Made by a program: the position numbers and the translations under genes. This document shows positions 42,298-51,298 of a stretch of DNA of 64,000 bases, piece by piece (the first letter of the stretch is position 1; every line of letters begins with the position of its first letter). Source of the DNA: Phycisphaeraceae bacterium (lineage in GTDB: Bacteria > Planctomycetota > Phycisphaerae > Phycisphaerales > Phycisphaeraceae); assembly GCA_020851465.1 (NCBI GenBank), contig JADZCR010000006.1, positions 62,001 through 126,000 of the forward strand, written 5' to 3'. The notes beneath the pieces were generated by a model. That model searched no databases and was not told where the DNA came from. It saw only the letters and a program-made list of their open reading frames with translations.

Positions 42298-43217
42298 GTT
42301 GGCAGGACCGGGCCTACAACCGCGAAGATCGCGAAGGTGATCGATCGTTCTCGATGAGCGGTTTGGGTGGACGTTCCGTCACGACATGGCTGATAGCAAT
42401 ATGTATCGCAGTGTTTGTGATCGACGCATTGACGGGGCGCATGGCTGGACGGTCGCATGCCATCGGTAACGGCCTGCTCACGGAATGGGGATACTTTTCC
42501 GCAGGTACACTTCAGCGGTTTCAGCTCTGGCGGATCATCACCTTTCAATTTCTGCACGCCGATATTCTGCACATCGCGTTCAATATGTACTTTTTGTATT
42601 TCTTCGGTCGAATCGTAGAAAGCGCGCTGACCCCGCTTCGCTACCTTGCGTTTTATCTGCTCTGTGGAATAGGCGGAGCTGCACTTTACATGGGACTCTT
42701 GGCGTTGGGTGATGCGACTCAGGCGACGCATGTGCCGTTTCTCCTTTTTGGAAATCCAAACACACCGCTCGTGGGGGCGTCTGCTGGTATTTTTGGTGTC
42801 ATGCTGGCTGCGGCTGCGCTCGCTCCGCACCAGACGGTTTCACTGATTATCCCGCCCATTACTCTGCGCCTTCGCACATTGGTTTACATCCTTGTTGCGC
42901 TGGCAGCTTTTTTCGTGATGGTGGACAACCAAGGCGGTGAAGCGGCGCATCTAGGCGGTGCGTTAGTCGGTGCGTTACTGATTCGACGGCCAGGGTGGCT
43001 TGCTTTCGCTGAGTATCCCAAACGGTTTCTCCCGCAACGCAGAAAGCAGAGTCGCTGGCAACGTAAGCTCAAAGCAATGCGAACAAGCGAGGAGAGTGAG
43101 CAAGCTGAGGTGGATCGGATTCTCGATAAGGTCCGCCAGCACGGCTTGCACAGCTTGTCACGCAGTGAAAAAAAGGCCCTCCAGCGGGCGACTCAGCGAC
43201 AGCGCCAGACCGGATGA
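42294..43217 (+). CDS. Rhomboid-family intramembrane serine protease
   Basis: A 307-residue membrane protein with six predicted spans. The catalytic serine is S163 in GASAGIFG and the catalytic histidine H219 in GGEAAHLGGALVG. The LWRIITFQFLHADILHIAFNM segment at about 79-98 carries the conserved N-terminal loop residues. The C-terminal 60 residues are basic and helical (VDRILDKVRQHG, then LSRSEKKALQRAT), a short cytoplasmic domain common at the end of planctomycete and actinobacterial rhomboids. It cleaves transmembrane proteins inside the bilayer. The partner Nudix gene overlaps by four bases, but the functional link is unclear. Confidence 0.92.
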   Translation: MSWQDRAYNREDREGDRSFSMSGLGGRSVTTWLIAICIAVFVIDALTGRMAGRSHAIGNGLLTEWGYFSAGTLQRFQLWRIITFQFLHADILHIAFNMYFLYFFGRIVESALTPLRYLAFYLLCGIGGAALYMGLLALGDATQATHVPFLLFGNPNTPLVGASAGIFGVMLAAAALAPHQTVSLIIPPITLRLRTLVYILVALAAFFVMVDNQGGEAAHLGGALVGALLIRRPGWLAFAEYPKRFLPQRRKQSRWQRKLKAMRTSEESEQAEVDRILDKVRQHGLHSLSRSEKKALQRATQRQRQTG

Positions 43218-43322
43218 CTGATCGATGGATTGGGATTGATCGCGTATCTCTTTCCGTGGTAGAGGTGATTCTGCTGCTGACATCAGGTCCCGCGGATCGT
43301 TACTCCAAAAGTATCCTCGCCG

Positions 43323-44501
43323 ATGTCTTATGATCTGCGCATGTCCGCACCGCTACGTTATGAAAAACTCGCTGCTGCCTCCGACTGCCGCGCTCGGTTG
43401 GGACGGGTCACGACGCCGCACGGTTCGTTTGATACTCCGGCATTTATGCCCGTCGGCACACAGGCGACCGTCAAAGGGATCCTGCCCGCAATGGTGCGAG
43501 ATATCGGGGCTCAGATCATTTTGTCCAATACGTACCATCTGTTGCTGCGGCCTGGATCAGAACTGATCGCAGGGATGGGCGGCTTACACTCGTGGATGAA
43601 ATGGGATCGGCCGATTCTCACGGACTCCGGTGGATTTCAGGTATTCAGTCTGGCAGATATCAATCGCATCGGAGAGGCAGGCGTTACCTTCAAAAGTCAT
43701 CTCGACGGTGCGACGATCGAGCTGACTCCTGCTCGCAGCATCGCGGTGCAGAATCAACTCGGTGCCGACATCATCATGGCTTTTGATGACTGCCCGCCAA
43801 GCAGGGTGGATGCTGCGAACCAGGAAAAGGCTGACGAAGAAAAACAGACATCACTCCGTATCGCCGCTGCCGTTGAGAGATCGGCTCGGTGGCTCAGTCA
43901 ATGTGTGGCTGCGCATGGTCGGAAGACGGATCAGGCGCTCTTTGGGATTGTGCAGGGTGGAACAGACCTGGCCTTGCGTACGCGATCTGTTGAGCTGACG
44001 CTCGAACACGACCTTCCCGGCTATGCGATCGGCGGTGTGGCGGTGGGGGAGACGTTTGAAGATCTCAAAATCGTTGTTGAACACACTGTATCGTTGTTAC
44101 CAGCCGACCGGCCGCGTTATCTCATGGGGGTTGGCTACGAACGTGATATTCTGGCCGCGGTTCGCGCAGGCGTGGATATGTTTGATTGCGTGTTGCCGAC
44201 ACGCAATGGACGAAATGCCAACGCCTTTACCCCGACCGGGCGGATGCGGCTGCGCAACGCAGCGTATGCACACGATCCGTTGCCCATCGATCCGTCGTGC
44301 GATTGTCCAGCTTGTGGGGGAGGATTTTCGCGGTCTTATTTGCGCCACCTGTTTATGGCCGGCGAAATGCTCGGACCAATCCTGGTCAGTGCCCATAATC
44401 TCCGGCATTTCCAGCGGTACCTTCTGGACATCCGGCGAGCTATCACCGACAATAACTGGTCTTTAATCAACCGGCACTGGCCGGTTGCCGGATCACTGTA
44501 A
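43323..44501 (+). CDS. tgt: tRNA-guanine transglycosylase
   Basis: Exchanges the wobble guanine in GUN anticodons of tRNA for preQ1, the central step of queuosine synthesis. The 392-residue protein has the base-binding region LTDSGGFQVFSL with D101, the nucleophile Asp in DCVLPTRNGRN, and the zinc site CDCPAC with a distant His in SAHNL. Length is normal. The start may be ATG 43323 or ATG 43341; neither has a strong ribosome site. yajC and secDF follow on the same strand, an order (tgt-yajC-secD-secF) that is widespread in bacteria. Confidence 0.97.
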   Translation: MSYDLRMSAPLRYEKLAAASDCRARLGRVTTPHGSFDTPAFMPVGTQATVKGILPAMVRDIGAQIILSNTYHLLLRPGSELIAGMGGLHSWMKWDRPILTDSGGFQVFSLADINRIGEAGVTFKSHLDGATIELTPARSIAVQNQLGADIIMAFDDCPPSRVDAANQEKADEEKQTSLRIAAAVERSARWLSQCVAAHGRKTDQALFGIVQGGTDLALRTRSVELTLEHDLPGYAIGGVAVGETFEDLKIVVEHTVSLLPADRPRYLMGVGYERDILAAVRAGVDMFDCVLPTRNGRNANAFTPTGRMRLRNAAYAHDPLPIDPSCDCPACGGGFSRSYLRHLFMAGEMLGPILVSAHNLRHFQRYLLDIRRAITDNNWSLINRHWPVAGSL

Positions 44502-44605
44502 AACGTCTTTTTGTGAGCGTTTTTCCGGTTGGAAACAGACGCATTAAGCTCCCGGCAAATATCGCTGGGGTACTTACGGTAATCGCAATTATCTCTGGAG
44601 CCACT

Positions 44606-45067
44606 ATGTTTGACTATTCGTCACTGACTTTGGTGCTAACCGGAACCGCCGACCCGCAGCCTACCGCTCCGTCCAATCCCGCTTCGGTTCAGAACACCAA
44701 TACTTCGCAGCAGCAGTTGCATCCAACTACACAGGGCAGCGGTCAGACACAAAGCAGCGGCAGTCCGTTCGGGATGCCCATCTTCCTGATCATCATGCTG
44801 GTGCTGATGTATTTCCTGATGTTCCGAGGCCCGCAGAAGGAAAAGAAACGTCGCGAGGCACTCCTGTCCGCACTCAAGAAGGGAGATAAGGTTTTAACCG
44901 TTGGCGGGATGATCGGCACCATCATTGAACTCAATGAGAATGAAGTGATCCTCCGATTGGATGATAACACCAATGCCCGCGGCCGCTTCACACGCATGGC
45001 GGTTCAGCAAGTCATCGAACCACGTGCCAACGGTGAAAAGACCGAAGTTCCCGATAAAGCGCAATAA
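44606..45067 (+). CDS. yajC: Preprotein translocase subunit YajC
   Basis: A 153-residue protein of the Sec accessory complex. The N-terminal 45 residues are Thr/Gln/Asn-rich (a periplasmic or linker part), followed by the transmembrane helix MPIFLIIMLVLMYFLMF. The YajC signature RGPQKEKKRREALLSALKKGDKVLTVGGMIGTI comes next in separate blocks. GGAG six bases before ATG 44606 supports this start; a GTG at 44513 would add 31 residues. YajC works with SecDF in membrane insertion, and secDF lies 59 bases downstream. Confidence 0.92.
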   Translation: MFDYSSLTLVLTGTADPQPTAPSNPASVQNTNTSQQQLHPTTQGSGQTQSSGSPFGMPIFLIIMLVLMYFLMFRGPQKEKKRREALLSALKKGDKVLTVGGMIGTIIELNENEVILRLDDNTNARGRFTRMAVQQVIEPRANGEKTEVPDKAQ

Positions 45068-45126
45068 CCAACTTCATCACGATCCGCCTGCGGCCTGCCG
45101 GGGCGGCGCAATCATCCTGAAAAAAT

Positions 45127-48100
45127 ATGGAAAAAGTACCCCTCTGGAAGCCGCTGCTGATCATCGCGATCATCGCGTTTTGCGCGTATGTTCTTCATCC
45201 GATTGAGCGCACACTCAAGCCTGGCCCCGACCTGGCTGGCGGCACGACACTGGTCTATCAAGTCGATACCGCTTCAGGCGGCGATGCCAAACAGGACATC
45301 GAAGATACGATCGCCGTTTTGCGAAACCGCGTGGATCCGCTTGGTCAGCGCAATCTGATTTGGCGTCCGACCGCCGGCTCGCGAATCGAAATCCTCATGC
45401 CTCATGCTTCGACTGAGACGCGAGACCTGCGTCGTCACTACACCGAGGCTCGTGATGCACTGCTGAGCGGCAACCTCTCCCGGACACAGTTGGAAGCGGC
45501 ACTCCGTTCTCCTGAGGCGGAGCGGTCAGCGCTCTTTCGTACATGGGCTGGCGGTCATCCGGATCATCTGAAGGTATTTGAGGATGTAAGCAAAGCCTAC
45601 GCCGATCTCGAAGCCGCTCGCGTCCCTTACAACGAAGCACAGCGGCGACATAAAGCACTGGAAGCATCGGTTTCGACGCAACCGACAACCTCCCCATTTG
45701 ACAGCAAGATCACCAACCCGGAGTTGATCTCTTCCCAGCACGAATTGACACGGCGGACGAGGGCATTCATTGCTGCTCGTGATCGCTATAACGCAGCGAT
45801 TGAAGCGGCCTTGGTGGGTAACGTGGATTCGAGCGAGCTGGATCGCTTGTTCGCGATGCCGAAAAAACCAGTCTCAAGTGACCCTAATGCGGAGACATTC
45901 CGCGAAAAAGGATTGCATGAACTGATTGCCAAGCATCCGACCCGTGAGGCTGCGCTCCGTCATCTGGCGACGAACTACGAAGCCTACGAAGCGGTCAAGG
46001 GAGCACTCGAAGATCCCAGTGACCTCCAGCAGCTCCTCAAAGGTTCAGGTGTTTTAGAGTTCCGCATTGCCCCGGCGCCGGGTGAGGTGGCCGACCTGCA
46101 AACCTATCGGGATCAGCTTCGGGAAAAAGGGATTCGTGGCGTTACGGGGACAGCCTACCGCTGGCTCGCCATTGATGATCCGCTGACATTTGCCGACGGG
46201 AAGAAATTTCAGGAAGCAATGATGGCCAATCCGGAGGGCTACTTCGCCAGCCGCGGCCTCATTGCCCAGCGCGATCGTGACGGCGAGACGATTTACATGC
46301 TTCTGCATAACACGCCTGATGCCGCAATGATGCACGGGCGAGAAGCGTGGGCATTGACTGACGCATTCAAGGATCAGGATCAGCGCGGATACCCCGCGGT
46401 CTCTTTCCGTCTCAACGCCGTGGGTGGACGGCTCATGGGGCAGCTTACCACGGACCATACCAATAAGCCGATGGCGATCGTGCTCGACGGTCGCGTGATT
46501 TCCGCGCCGAATATCAATGAACCGATCCACGGCAGCGGGATCATCACCGGGCGTTTTGACGATAAAGAAATTTCCTATCTGGTCCGCACGCTCAAGGCTG
46601 GTTCGCTCAAAGCGAGGCTCAGTGACGATCCCATCAGCATTGAAACGACCGGGCCGACATTCGGCAAGGAAAACCTCGATGCGGGTCTACGCGCGGCCTG
46701 GTGGGCTACGGGCCTGATCTGCGCCTTCATGCTGATTTACTACTGGATGCTGGGTTTCGTGGCGGTATTTGCGCTTGTCGTCAATATCGTGCTGACTTTG
46801 GCGGTGATGGCGATGACCCACGCGACCTTCACGCTTTCAGGTATCGCGGGAATCATTCTGACCATCGGTTTGGCGGTCGATTCCAACGTGCTGATTTACG
46901 AGCGCATCCGTGAGGAGCAGTTACGCAAAGCCTCGGTCCAACGTGCGGTCAAGCTGGGGTTTGAGAAAGCATTTGCAACCATCATCGACTCCCACATTAC
47001 TACGCTGATTACCTGTGTGATTCTTTTCTACACAGCGACCGCCGATGTTAAGGGTTTTGCGGTGGCGCTCGGTATCGGCCTGGTTGCCAACCTGTTCACT
47101 TCGGTCTTTTGCAGCCGTGTCATCGTTGATCTCTATATCCAGATTTTCAAACCGCACAGCATCAAAACGCTCACGACAGAATTTCCCGCGATTCACCGGA
47201 TTTTCGAGCCTAATATCGACTGGGTTGGGAAGCGTTATTTTTACGTCGGTATCAGTGCGGTTCTGACGCTCGGCGGGCTCGTTGGCATCTGGGTGCGTGG
47301 CGCGGATTTCCTGGATATCGAATTCCGCAGCGGTACGCAGGTGACTTTCGAGTTTGCTAATGATCCGGCGACAGGTAAACCCCGAACTCTCACCGCGCAT
47401 GAGGTTCGTAAAAGACTTGAGGAGGTTGCCGCGACCGATCCCAAACTTAAGCCTCTCGCCGACGCCACCCCGGTGACGGTTGGAGCCGTTGAAGACGGCA
47501 AAGCCAGTACCTTCACGATCCAAACACTCTTGACCGATGAGCGGGCGGTGAGTCGTGCGGTCAAGACCGCCTTTTCGGATCTGTTGGAGGAGACGCGCCC
47601 GTTGAAGTTCGTGGGTAGTGAGTCAAAAGAGGTACTACCCGAAGGAATTGTCCGCCCGATCAAGGTAACATCGCTCGGAGTGAACATCGGACGGCCAGAA
47701 ATCGAGACGGATGTCTCGGCGTTCCTGGGCGGTGTGGTGATTGTGCTTGACCAGCTTGAGCCGGCAACAACAACACAGCAGATATCTGACCGCATCGGTC
47801 GAATGCAGTCACAGCCGGGCTATGAGTCGGGCGGATATCGACCCTTTACTGTGATTGGCTTGGATCTGGCTCCCGGCGGCTCGCCGGAAAAGCCGCTCTA
47901 TCGCTCCGTGGCTGTGGTTGCTCGGGACGAGCGCACCAATTATGCGGATGAAACCGGCAGCGGATCAATCACGACCGACTTTACGAACCCGCAAGGTTTG
48001 GCGGCAACGGAGTGGAAACTCGTGCATGATGCGACTCAGCAGGATACGAGTCTTGCTGGTGTCACCAAGTTTGACTCGCAGATTTCGACCACGATGAAAA

Positions 48101-48678
48101 ATCAGGCCATCGTCGCGGTCATCCTGAGCTGGCTCATGATTATGGCCTACATTTGGTTCCGCTTCGGCAGCCTTGCGTATGGTGCCGGTGCAGTTCTGGC
48201 TCTGATCCACGACGTGATTACCGCTATCGGTCTAGCAGCCTTGACCGTCTATTTCTGGGATACCGCAGTGGGACGCGCACTGCTGATTACGCCTTTGCGC
48301 GTGGATCTGGCGATGGTGGCTGCGGCGTTGACGCTCATCGGATATTCGGTCAATGACACAATCGTGGTTTTTGATCGCATCAGGGAAAATCGCGGTCGCC
48401 TTGCTTATGCCTCACCCAAGGTCATCAATGACTCGATCAATCAGACCATCAGCCGCAGTGTTCTGACGGTGGCGACGGTGTTGATCGCGGTGCTTGCCAT
48501 GTATGTCGTGGGCGGGCCAGGCATCCACGGATTTTCATTCGTGATGCTCGTGGGCGCGCTGGTCGGGTGTTACTCCTCGATCGCGGTGGCATCTCCGATC
48601 CTGCTATTCGTCCGCAGGAAAGAAAAACCTCATTCCACCAAGGCAGCCGAGACAAACCTGCCAAGCCCAACGACCTGA
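45127..48678 (+). CDS. secDF: Fused protein-export membrane protein SecDF
   Basis: A 1183-residue RND-family protein that pulls preproteins across the membrane using proton motive force. SecD occupies about 1-690: first helix at 8-26, DLAGGTTLVYQVD, then, after RIEILMP (86-92), an insertion of roughly 210 helical residues, before the normal LLKGSGVLEFRIAP (near 303). The transmembrane block includes TLSGIAGIILTIGLAVDSNVLIYERIREE. SecF occupies about 690-1183 with DFLDIEFRSGTQVTF and, in its membrane block, TLIGYSVNDTIVVFDRIRENRG. The periplasmic part of SecF is also long, about 240 residues. Fusion of SecD with SecF is known in several phyla; the SecD insertion is what is unusual. Confidence 0.93.
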   Translation: MEKVPLWKPLLIIAIIAFCAYVLHPIERTLKPGPDLAGGTTLVYQVDTASGGDAKQDIEDTIAVLRNRVDPLGQRNLIWRPTAGSRIEILMPHASTETRDLRRHYTEARDALLSGNLSRTQLEAALRSPEAERSALFRTWAGGHPDHLKVFEDVSKAYADLEAARVPYNEAQRRHKALEASVSTQPTTSPFDSKITNPELISSQHELTRRTRAFIAARDRYNAAIEAALVGNVDSSELDRLFAMPKKPVSSDPNAETFREKGLHELIAKHPTREAALRHLATNYEAYEAVKGALEDPSDLQQLLKGSGVLEFRIAPAPGEVADLQTYRDQLREKGIRGVTGTAYRWLAIDDPLTFADGKKFQEAMMANPEGYFASRGLIAQRDRDGETIYMLLHNTPDAAMMHGREAWALTDAFKDQDQRGYPAVSFRLNAVGGRLMGQLTTDHTNKPMAIVLDGRVISAPNINEPIHGSGIITGRFDDKEISYLVRTLKAGSLKARLSDDPISIETTGPTFGKENLDAGLRAAWWATGLICAFMLIYYWMLGFVAVFALVVNIVLTLAVMAMTHATFTLSGIAGIILTIGLAVDSNVLIYERIREEQLRKASVQRAVKLGFEKAFATIIDSHITTLITCVILFYTATADVKGFAVALGIGLVANLFTSVFCSRVIVDLYIQIFKPHSIKTLTTEFPAIHRIFEPNIDWVGKRYFYVGISAVLTLGGLVGIWVRGADFLDIEFRSGTQVTFEFANDPATGKPRTLTAHEVRKRLEEVAATDPKLKPLADATPVTVGAVEDGKASTFTIQTLLTDERAVSRAVKTAFSDLLEETRPLKFVGSESKEVLPEGIVRPIKVTSLGVNIGRPEIETDVSAFLGGVVIVLDQLEPATTTQQISDRIGRMQSQPGYESGGYRPFTVIGLDLAPGGSPEKPLYRSVAVVARDERTNYADETGSGSITTDFTNPQGLAATEWKLVHDATQQDTSLAGVTKFDSQISTTMKNQAIVAVILSWLMIMAYIWFRFGSLAYGAGAVLALIHDVITAIGLAALTVYFWDTAVGRALLITPLRVDLAMVAAALTLIGYSVNDTIVVFDRIRENRGRLAYASPKVINDSINQTISRSVLTVATVLIAVLAMYVVGGPGIHGFSFVMLVGALVGCYSSIAVASPILLFVRRKEKPHSTKAAETNLPSPTT

Positions 48679-48770
48679 CTTAAGCAACCTCCGTTCACAG
48701 TACCGACGTTTAGGTTGTTGATGGCTGTCGTGTGCGATTGCTTTGATGAGGGCTACCCCGTTCGCCAGCA

Positions 48771-49655
48771 TCATCGGGTGGACATGATCTTGGGTACATA
48801 GATGTCGTAGCGAAGGCTTTTGCCTTTGTGGCTGGTTGTGGGTTTGTCTCGCAGAGGACCAGCCTTGAGGGGTCGCTTTACCACGACACGCTTTCGGGCG
48901 ACGAGGATTGCCCAGTCAAAAAGCTCCCCGGCGTCAAGATCATCACCCACCAGCCGACGCGCAACCTTCATCGGTTTTCGCTCAGCAGTTTTTCGCGTGG
49001 CAGAGTCGGGAAACATCGGGTCCAGAAACACAACATCCGGCTGAAGGAAATCCTGCATAGCAGGGGGCAGATCACTTCCTGGAGTCTCCGGGTCAGCGCC
49101 GCCGCGAGCGATTCGACGGAGCATGTGTCGGGCGTCCGTCTGCACCAGATGTAACCGTGAAAGAACATCGGGATGTTCTGCGCCGGCTCGGAAAAGACCA
49201 TCACGCAAGAGGGTCGCCATGATTTTATTTCGTTCGCAGGTCAATACGCTGCATCCGAGTGATGCAAGCAACCAGGCGTCTTCACCCCAACCCGCAGTGG
49301 TATCGATCACAGTCAGTGGCAAGTCGGATCGCTTCTTCAAGCCGACAGCTTTGGCAATGGGTTGCGAGAGACTACGGCCGGCACCGGAGGTGGTGTCCAC
49401 CTTCAGGAGATCCACAGATACCGGGTTGCCGCCTTTGATCGTTGGATCACCCTTGAGGACTCGCAGCGCAAGTCGATCCGAACTGACCACCAGCAACATT
49501 TCAAAATGAGTCCGGGTCGGTTTTTCCAGGAAGGGCAGACTCAGATCGACAGCCAATCGAGCCGCAGCCTTGAGGAGATTGATGTCTTTTGGCGGATCGG
49601 CACACACACCGATGAGCGGCGGGGTATCGGTCTCGATACGTCGTGAATCGGTCAT
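48771..49655 (-). CDS. rsmJ: 16S rRNA guanine-1516 N2-methyltransferase
   Basis: A 294-residue SAM-dependent methyltransferase of the RsmJ family. The SAM motif VIDTTAGWGEDAWLLASLG is at about residues 115-133, the second acidic position CERN at about 139-142, and the catalytic DPMFP motif near residue 212. The N-terminal part (1-100) contains the family's Lys/Gly-rich substrate region (KGGNPVSVDLLK). Ends with KSLRYDIYV, typical of RsmJ. It methylates G1516 in 16S rRNA. It stands on the minus strand, with the RNase Z-like gene 38 bases upstream, so both may be one transcript. Confidence 0.87.
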   Translation of the reverse strand: MTDSRRIETDTPPLIGVCADPPKDINLLKAAARLAVDLSLPFLEKPTRTHFEMLLVVSSDRLALRVLKGDPTIKGGNPVSVDLLKVDTTSGAGRSLSQPIAKAVGLKKRSDLPLTVIDTTAGWGEDAWLLASLGCSVLTCERNKIMATLLRDGLFRAGAEHPDVLSRLHLVQTDARHMLRRIARGGADPETPGSDLPPAMQDFLQPDVVFLDPMFPDSATRKTAERKPMKVARRLVGDDLDAGELFDWAILVARKRVVVKRPLKAGPLRDKPTTSHKGKSLRYDIYVPKIMSTR

Positions 49656-49693
49656 ACGTACATGATAAGCCAGCCAGGGAAAAGGACGCGGTT

Positions 49694-50632
49694 TTACCCG
49701 TCGCTTTCCTCTGAGGTTGCCGGTTCCACGCCGCCTCCAGCCGCGACTTGCTGCTCATAACGCAGGCGGTTGGTTCTGCCGTCCATCAGCATGTGTAATC
49801 GTCCACGATCCGATACCCCCAGCGCTGTTTCGATCTGTTTACGAGCATGCCCCATATGTGTCCGCCGTGACAGGTGCGTTAGGATGACGGCTTCTGCTTT
49901 CGAACGCTTAAGCAATTCGACCACATCATTGAGATGCAGATGCCTGCCCACCGTGGCGCGGCTGACGTGATCGGGCTCGGTGAAAGTACATTCGGTAATC
50001 AGAATTTTTGCCTCAAGCACGTCAGATCGCTCGAAATGAGGCCCCCACATCGTGTCGCCGGTGTAGCAAACCAGCGGAATTTCCAGAGCATGCGTGATTT
50101 CGTGACCTTTCTTTTTGAGGCCGATGAGCTGTTCCTGTGAAAGGCTCGCCAGCTCAGGCTTGAGCTTGCTGCGGCGCTCTACGATCACGAAACCCAGCGA
50201 GGGCACCCCGTGATTAGTGGCGAAGGCGCGTAGGAAGATATTGTTTTTGATTTCGATTTCACCTTCGGGGGCAAGTGCGATCACATGGTATGGCGTGCGC
50301 TGCGCTTCGATGTCCACCCATGCACGCATAAGGTTGTGAATCGGCTGTTCCAGTGCGGGATGGACGATGACCTTACCTGCCCCCATGCCTTGAAAGACGC
50401 GCTGCGAAAAGTAATACGCCAGACCTGCGGAGTGGTCCATGTGACCATGCGTCAGCGCAACGTGATTGCTGGATAGTGCGGCTCGCGGGCATCGGCCGAT
50501 GTCAAAACATATATCGAGTTCGGGGATTTGTACGACTGATTCCTCCCCGGCAATCGACAAGCCCTGCACACGGAAGGGGGGGACATAGAGGAATCCCAGT
50601 TGTGGTCGTCGGGAGGGTTCGCGAGGGATCAT
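49694..50632 (-). CDS. Ribonuclease Z-like MBL-fold hydrolase
   Basis: A 312-residue metallo-beta-lactamase-fold protein. The metal motif HGHMDH is H62-G-H64-M-D66-H67, further ligands are likely in ATNHGVPSLG, the Asp of CYTGDT, and ILTHLSRR. The region VERRSKLKPE resembles the recognition segment of RNase Z rather than beta-lactamases, and the order of motifs matches that of RNase Z (3'-tRNA processing). The long exosite arm typical of RNase Z is not clearly visible, so a different phosphodiesterase role is possible. No ribosome site precedes the ATG. tRNA-Cys is encoded on the same strand about 150 bases upstream. Confidence 0.75.
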   Translation of the reverse strand: MIPREPSRRPQLGFLYVPPFRVQGLSIAGEESVVQIPELDICFDIGRCPRAALSSNHVALTHGHMDHSAGLAYYFSQRVFQGMGAGKVIVHPALEQPIHNLMRAWVDIEAQRTPYHVIALAPEGEIEIKNNIFLRAFATNHGVPSLGFVIVERRSKLKPELASLSQEQLIGLKKKGHEITHALEIPLVCYTGDTMWGPHFERSDVLEAKILITECTFTEPDHVSRATVGRHLHLNDVVELLKRSKAEAVILTHLSRRTHMGHARKQIETALGVSDRGRLHMLMDGRTNRLRYEQQVAAGGGVEPATSEESDG

Positions 50633-50645
50633 GAGTTAGATCAAA

Positions 50646-50764
50646 GTGCAAGGTTCAACAGGCAAAGTGCGTGGATGCGCGTGCATCCGGTCAGCAGGCC
50701 AGGCGTGGAAGAACAGGTGAAGTATTGACTCTTAGGTCGTGACTTTGCATGTTGAACATTGCAC
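50646..50764. repeat. Imperfect inverted repeat with an inner hairpin
   Basis: Arms GTGCAAGGTTCAAC (50646-50659) and GTTGAACATTGCAC (50751-50764) match at 13 of 14 positions when inverted. Between them lies a perfect hairpin GGATGC (50673-50678) / GCATCC (50683-50688), and CAAAGTGC occurs twice (50642 and 50663). It sits between tRNA-Cys and the RNase Z-like gene. It could be a structured RNA or a small palindromic repeat element. Confidence 0.5.
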
Positions 50765-50778
50765 CCTGAACTTCCAAC

Positions 50779-50859
50779 AGGCCGCGGTGGGATTCGAACC
50801 CACGAAGCTTTCGCAACGGATTTGCAATCCGCCCCATTAGTCCACTCTGGCACGCGGCC
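50779..50859 (-). tRNA. tRNA-Cys (GCA)
   Basis: Read on the minus strand, acceptor GGCCGCG pairs with CGCGGCC. The anticodon stem GCGGA/TCCGT (one wobble-type pair) holds the loop TTGCAAA with anticodon GCA, and the T-arm is GTGGG/CCCAC with loop TTCGAAT. At 81 bases it is long because of the D-loop and variable arm (about 12 bases). The discriminator is T and CCA is not encoded. Confidence 0.93.
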
Positions 50860-50871
50860 GCGAGAATTGAG

Positions 50872-50900
50872 ATTGTTGTAAGACGCAGCGAGACAGTCAA
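50872..50900 (-). promoter_or_regulatory. Sigma-70 type promoter for tRNA-Cys
   Basis: Minus-strand -35 TTGACT (complement of 50895-50900), 17-base spacer and -10 AACAAT (complement of 50872-50877), placing the start about six bases before the mature tRNA. Confidence 0.65.
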
Positions 50901-51298
50901 GTTACGACATCCTAGACCGCGTGAGAGGCAGCATTTGGCACACCCAATTTAGAATTAGAGAGCTTGCCAAAACCTATCAGAGAGAGTTTAGATGATGAAC
51001 GACTTCACATTTACCAGAATGACTAACACTCAGCTCAGTTGATCCCTTGGCTAGAGTGCAGCCGTGACGTGTGCATACAGCCCGGTTACTCAATCACAGG
51101 TTGTGATACGGTAAACGAGCCTGCATGGGTTCGATAAACGTGGAAGATAGTCGCTTTCGCGGCGATATTTGCGGGGTCGATGTACGTTTTTCCGCTCCTT
51201 AACGCGAGGCAAATCGATCGGTTATGATGCTTAGGTCTAAAATAGACCATTGAACGGTATTGATAAAGTCATTATCCCCCCAATAGAGAAAGAGTTGT
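50901..51298. other. Intergenic region with two small palindromes
   Basis: No gene is seen. ATCACA (51093-51098) / TGTGAT (51102-51107) resembles half-sites of CRP/FNR-like regulators in reversed order; GGTCTA (51234-51239) / TAGACC (51243-51248) forms a small hairpin about 55 bases before the next start codon. Either could regulate the gene at 51299. Confidence 0.4.
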
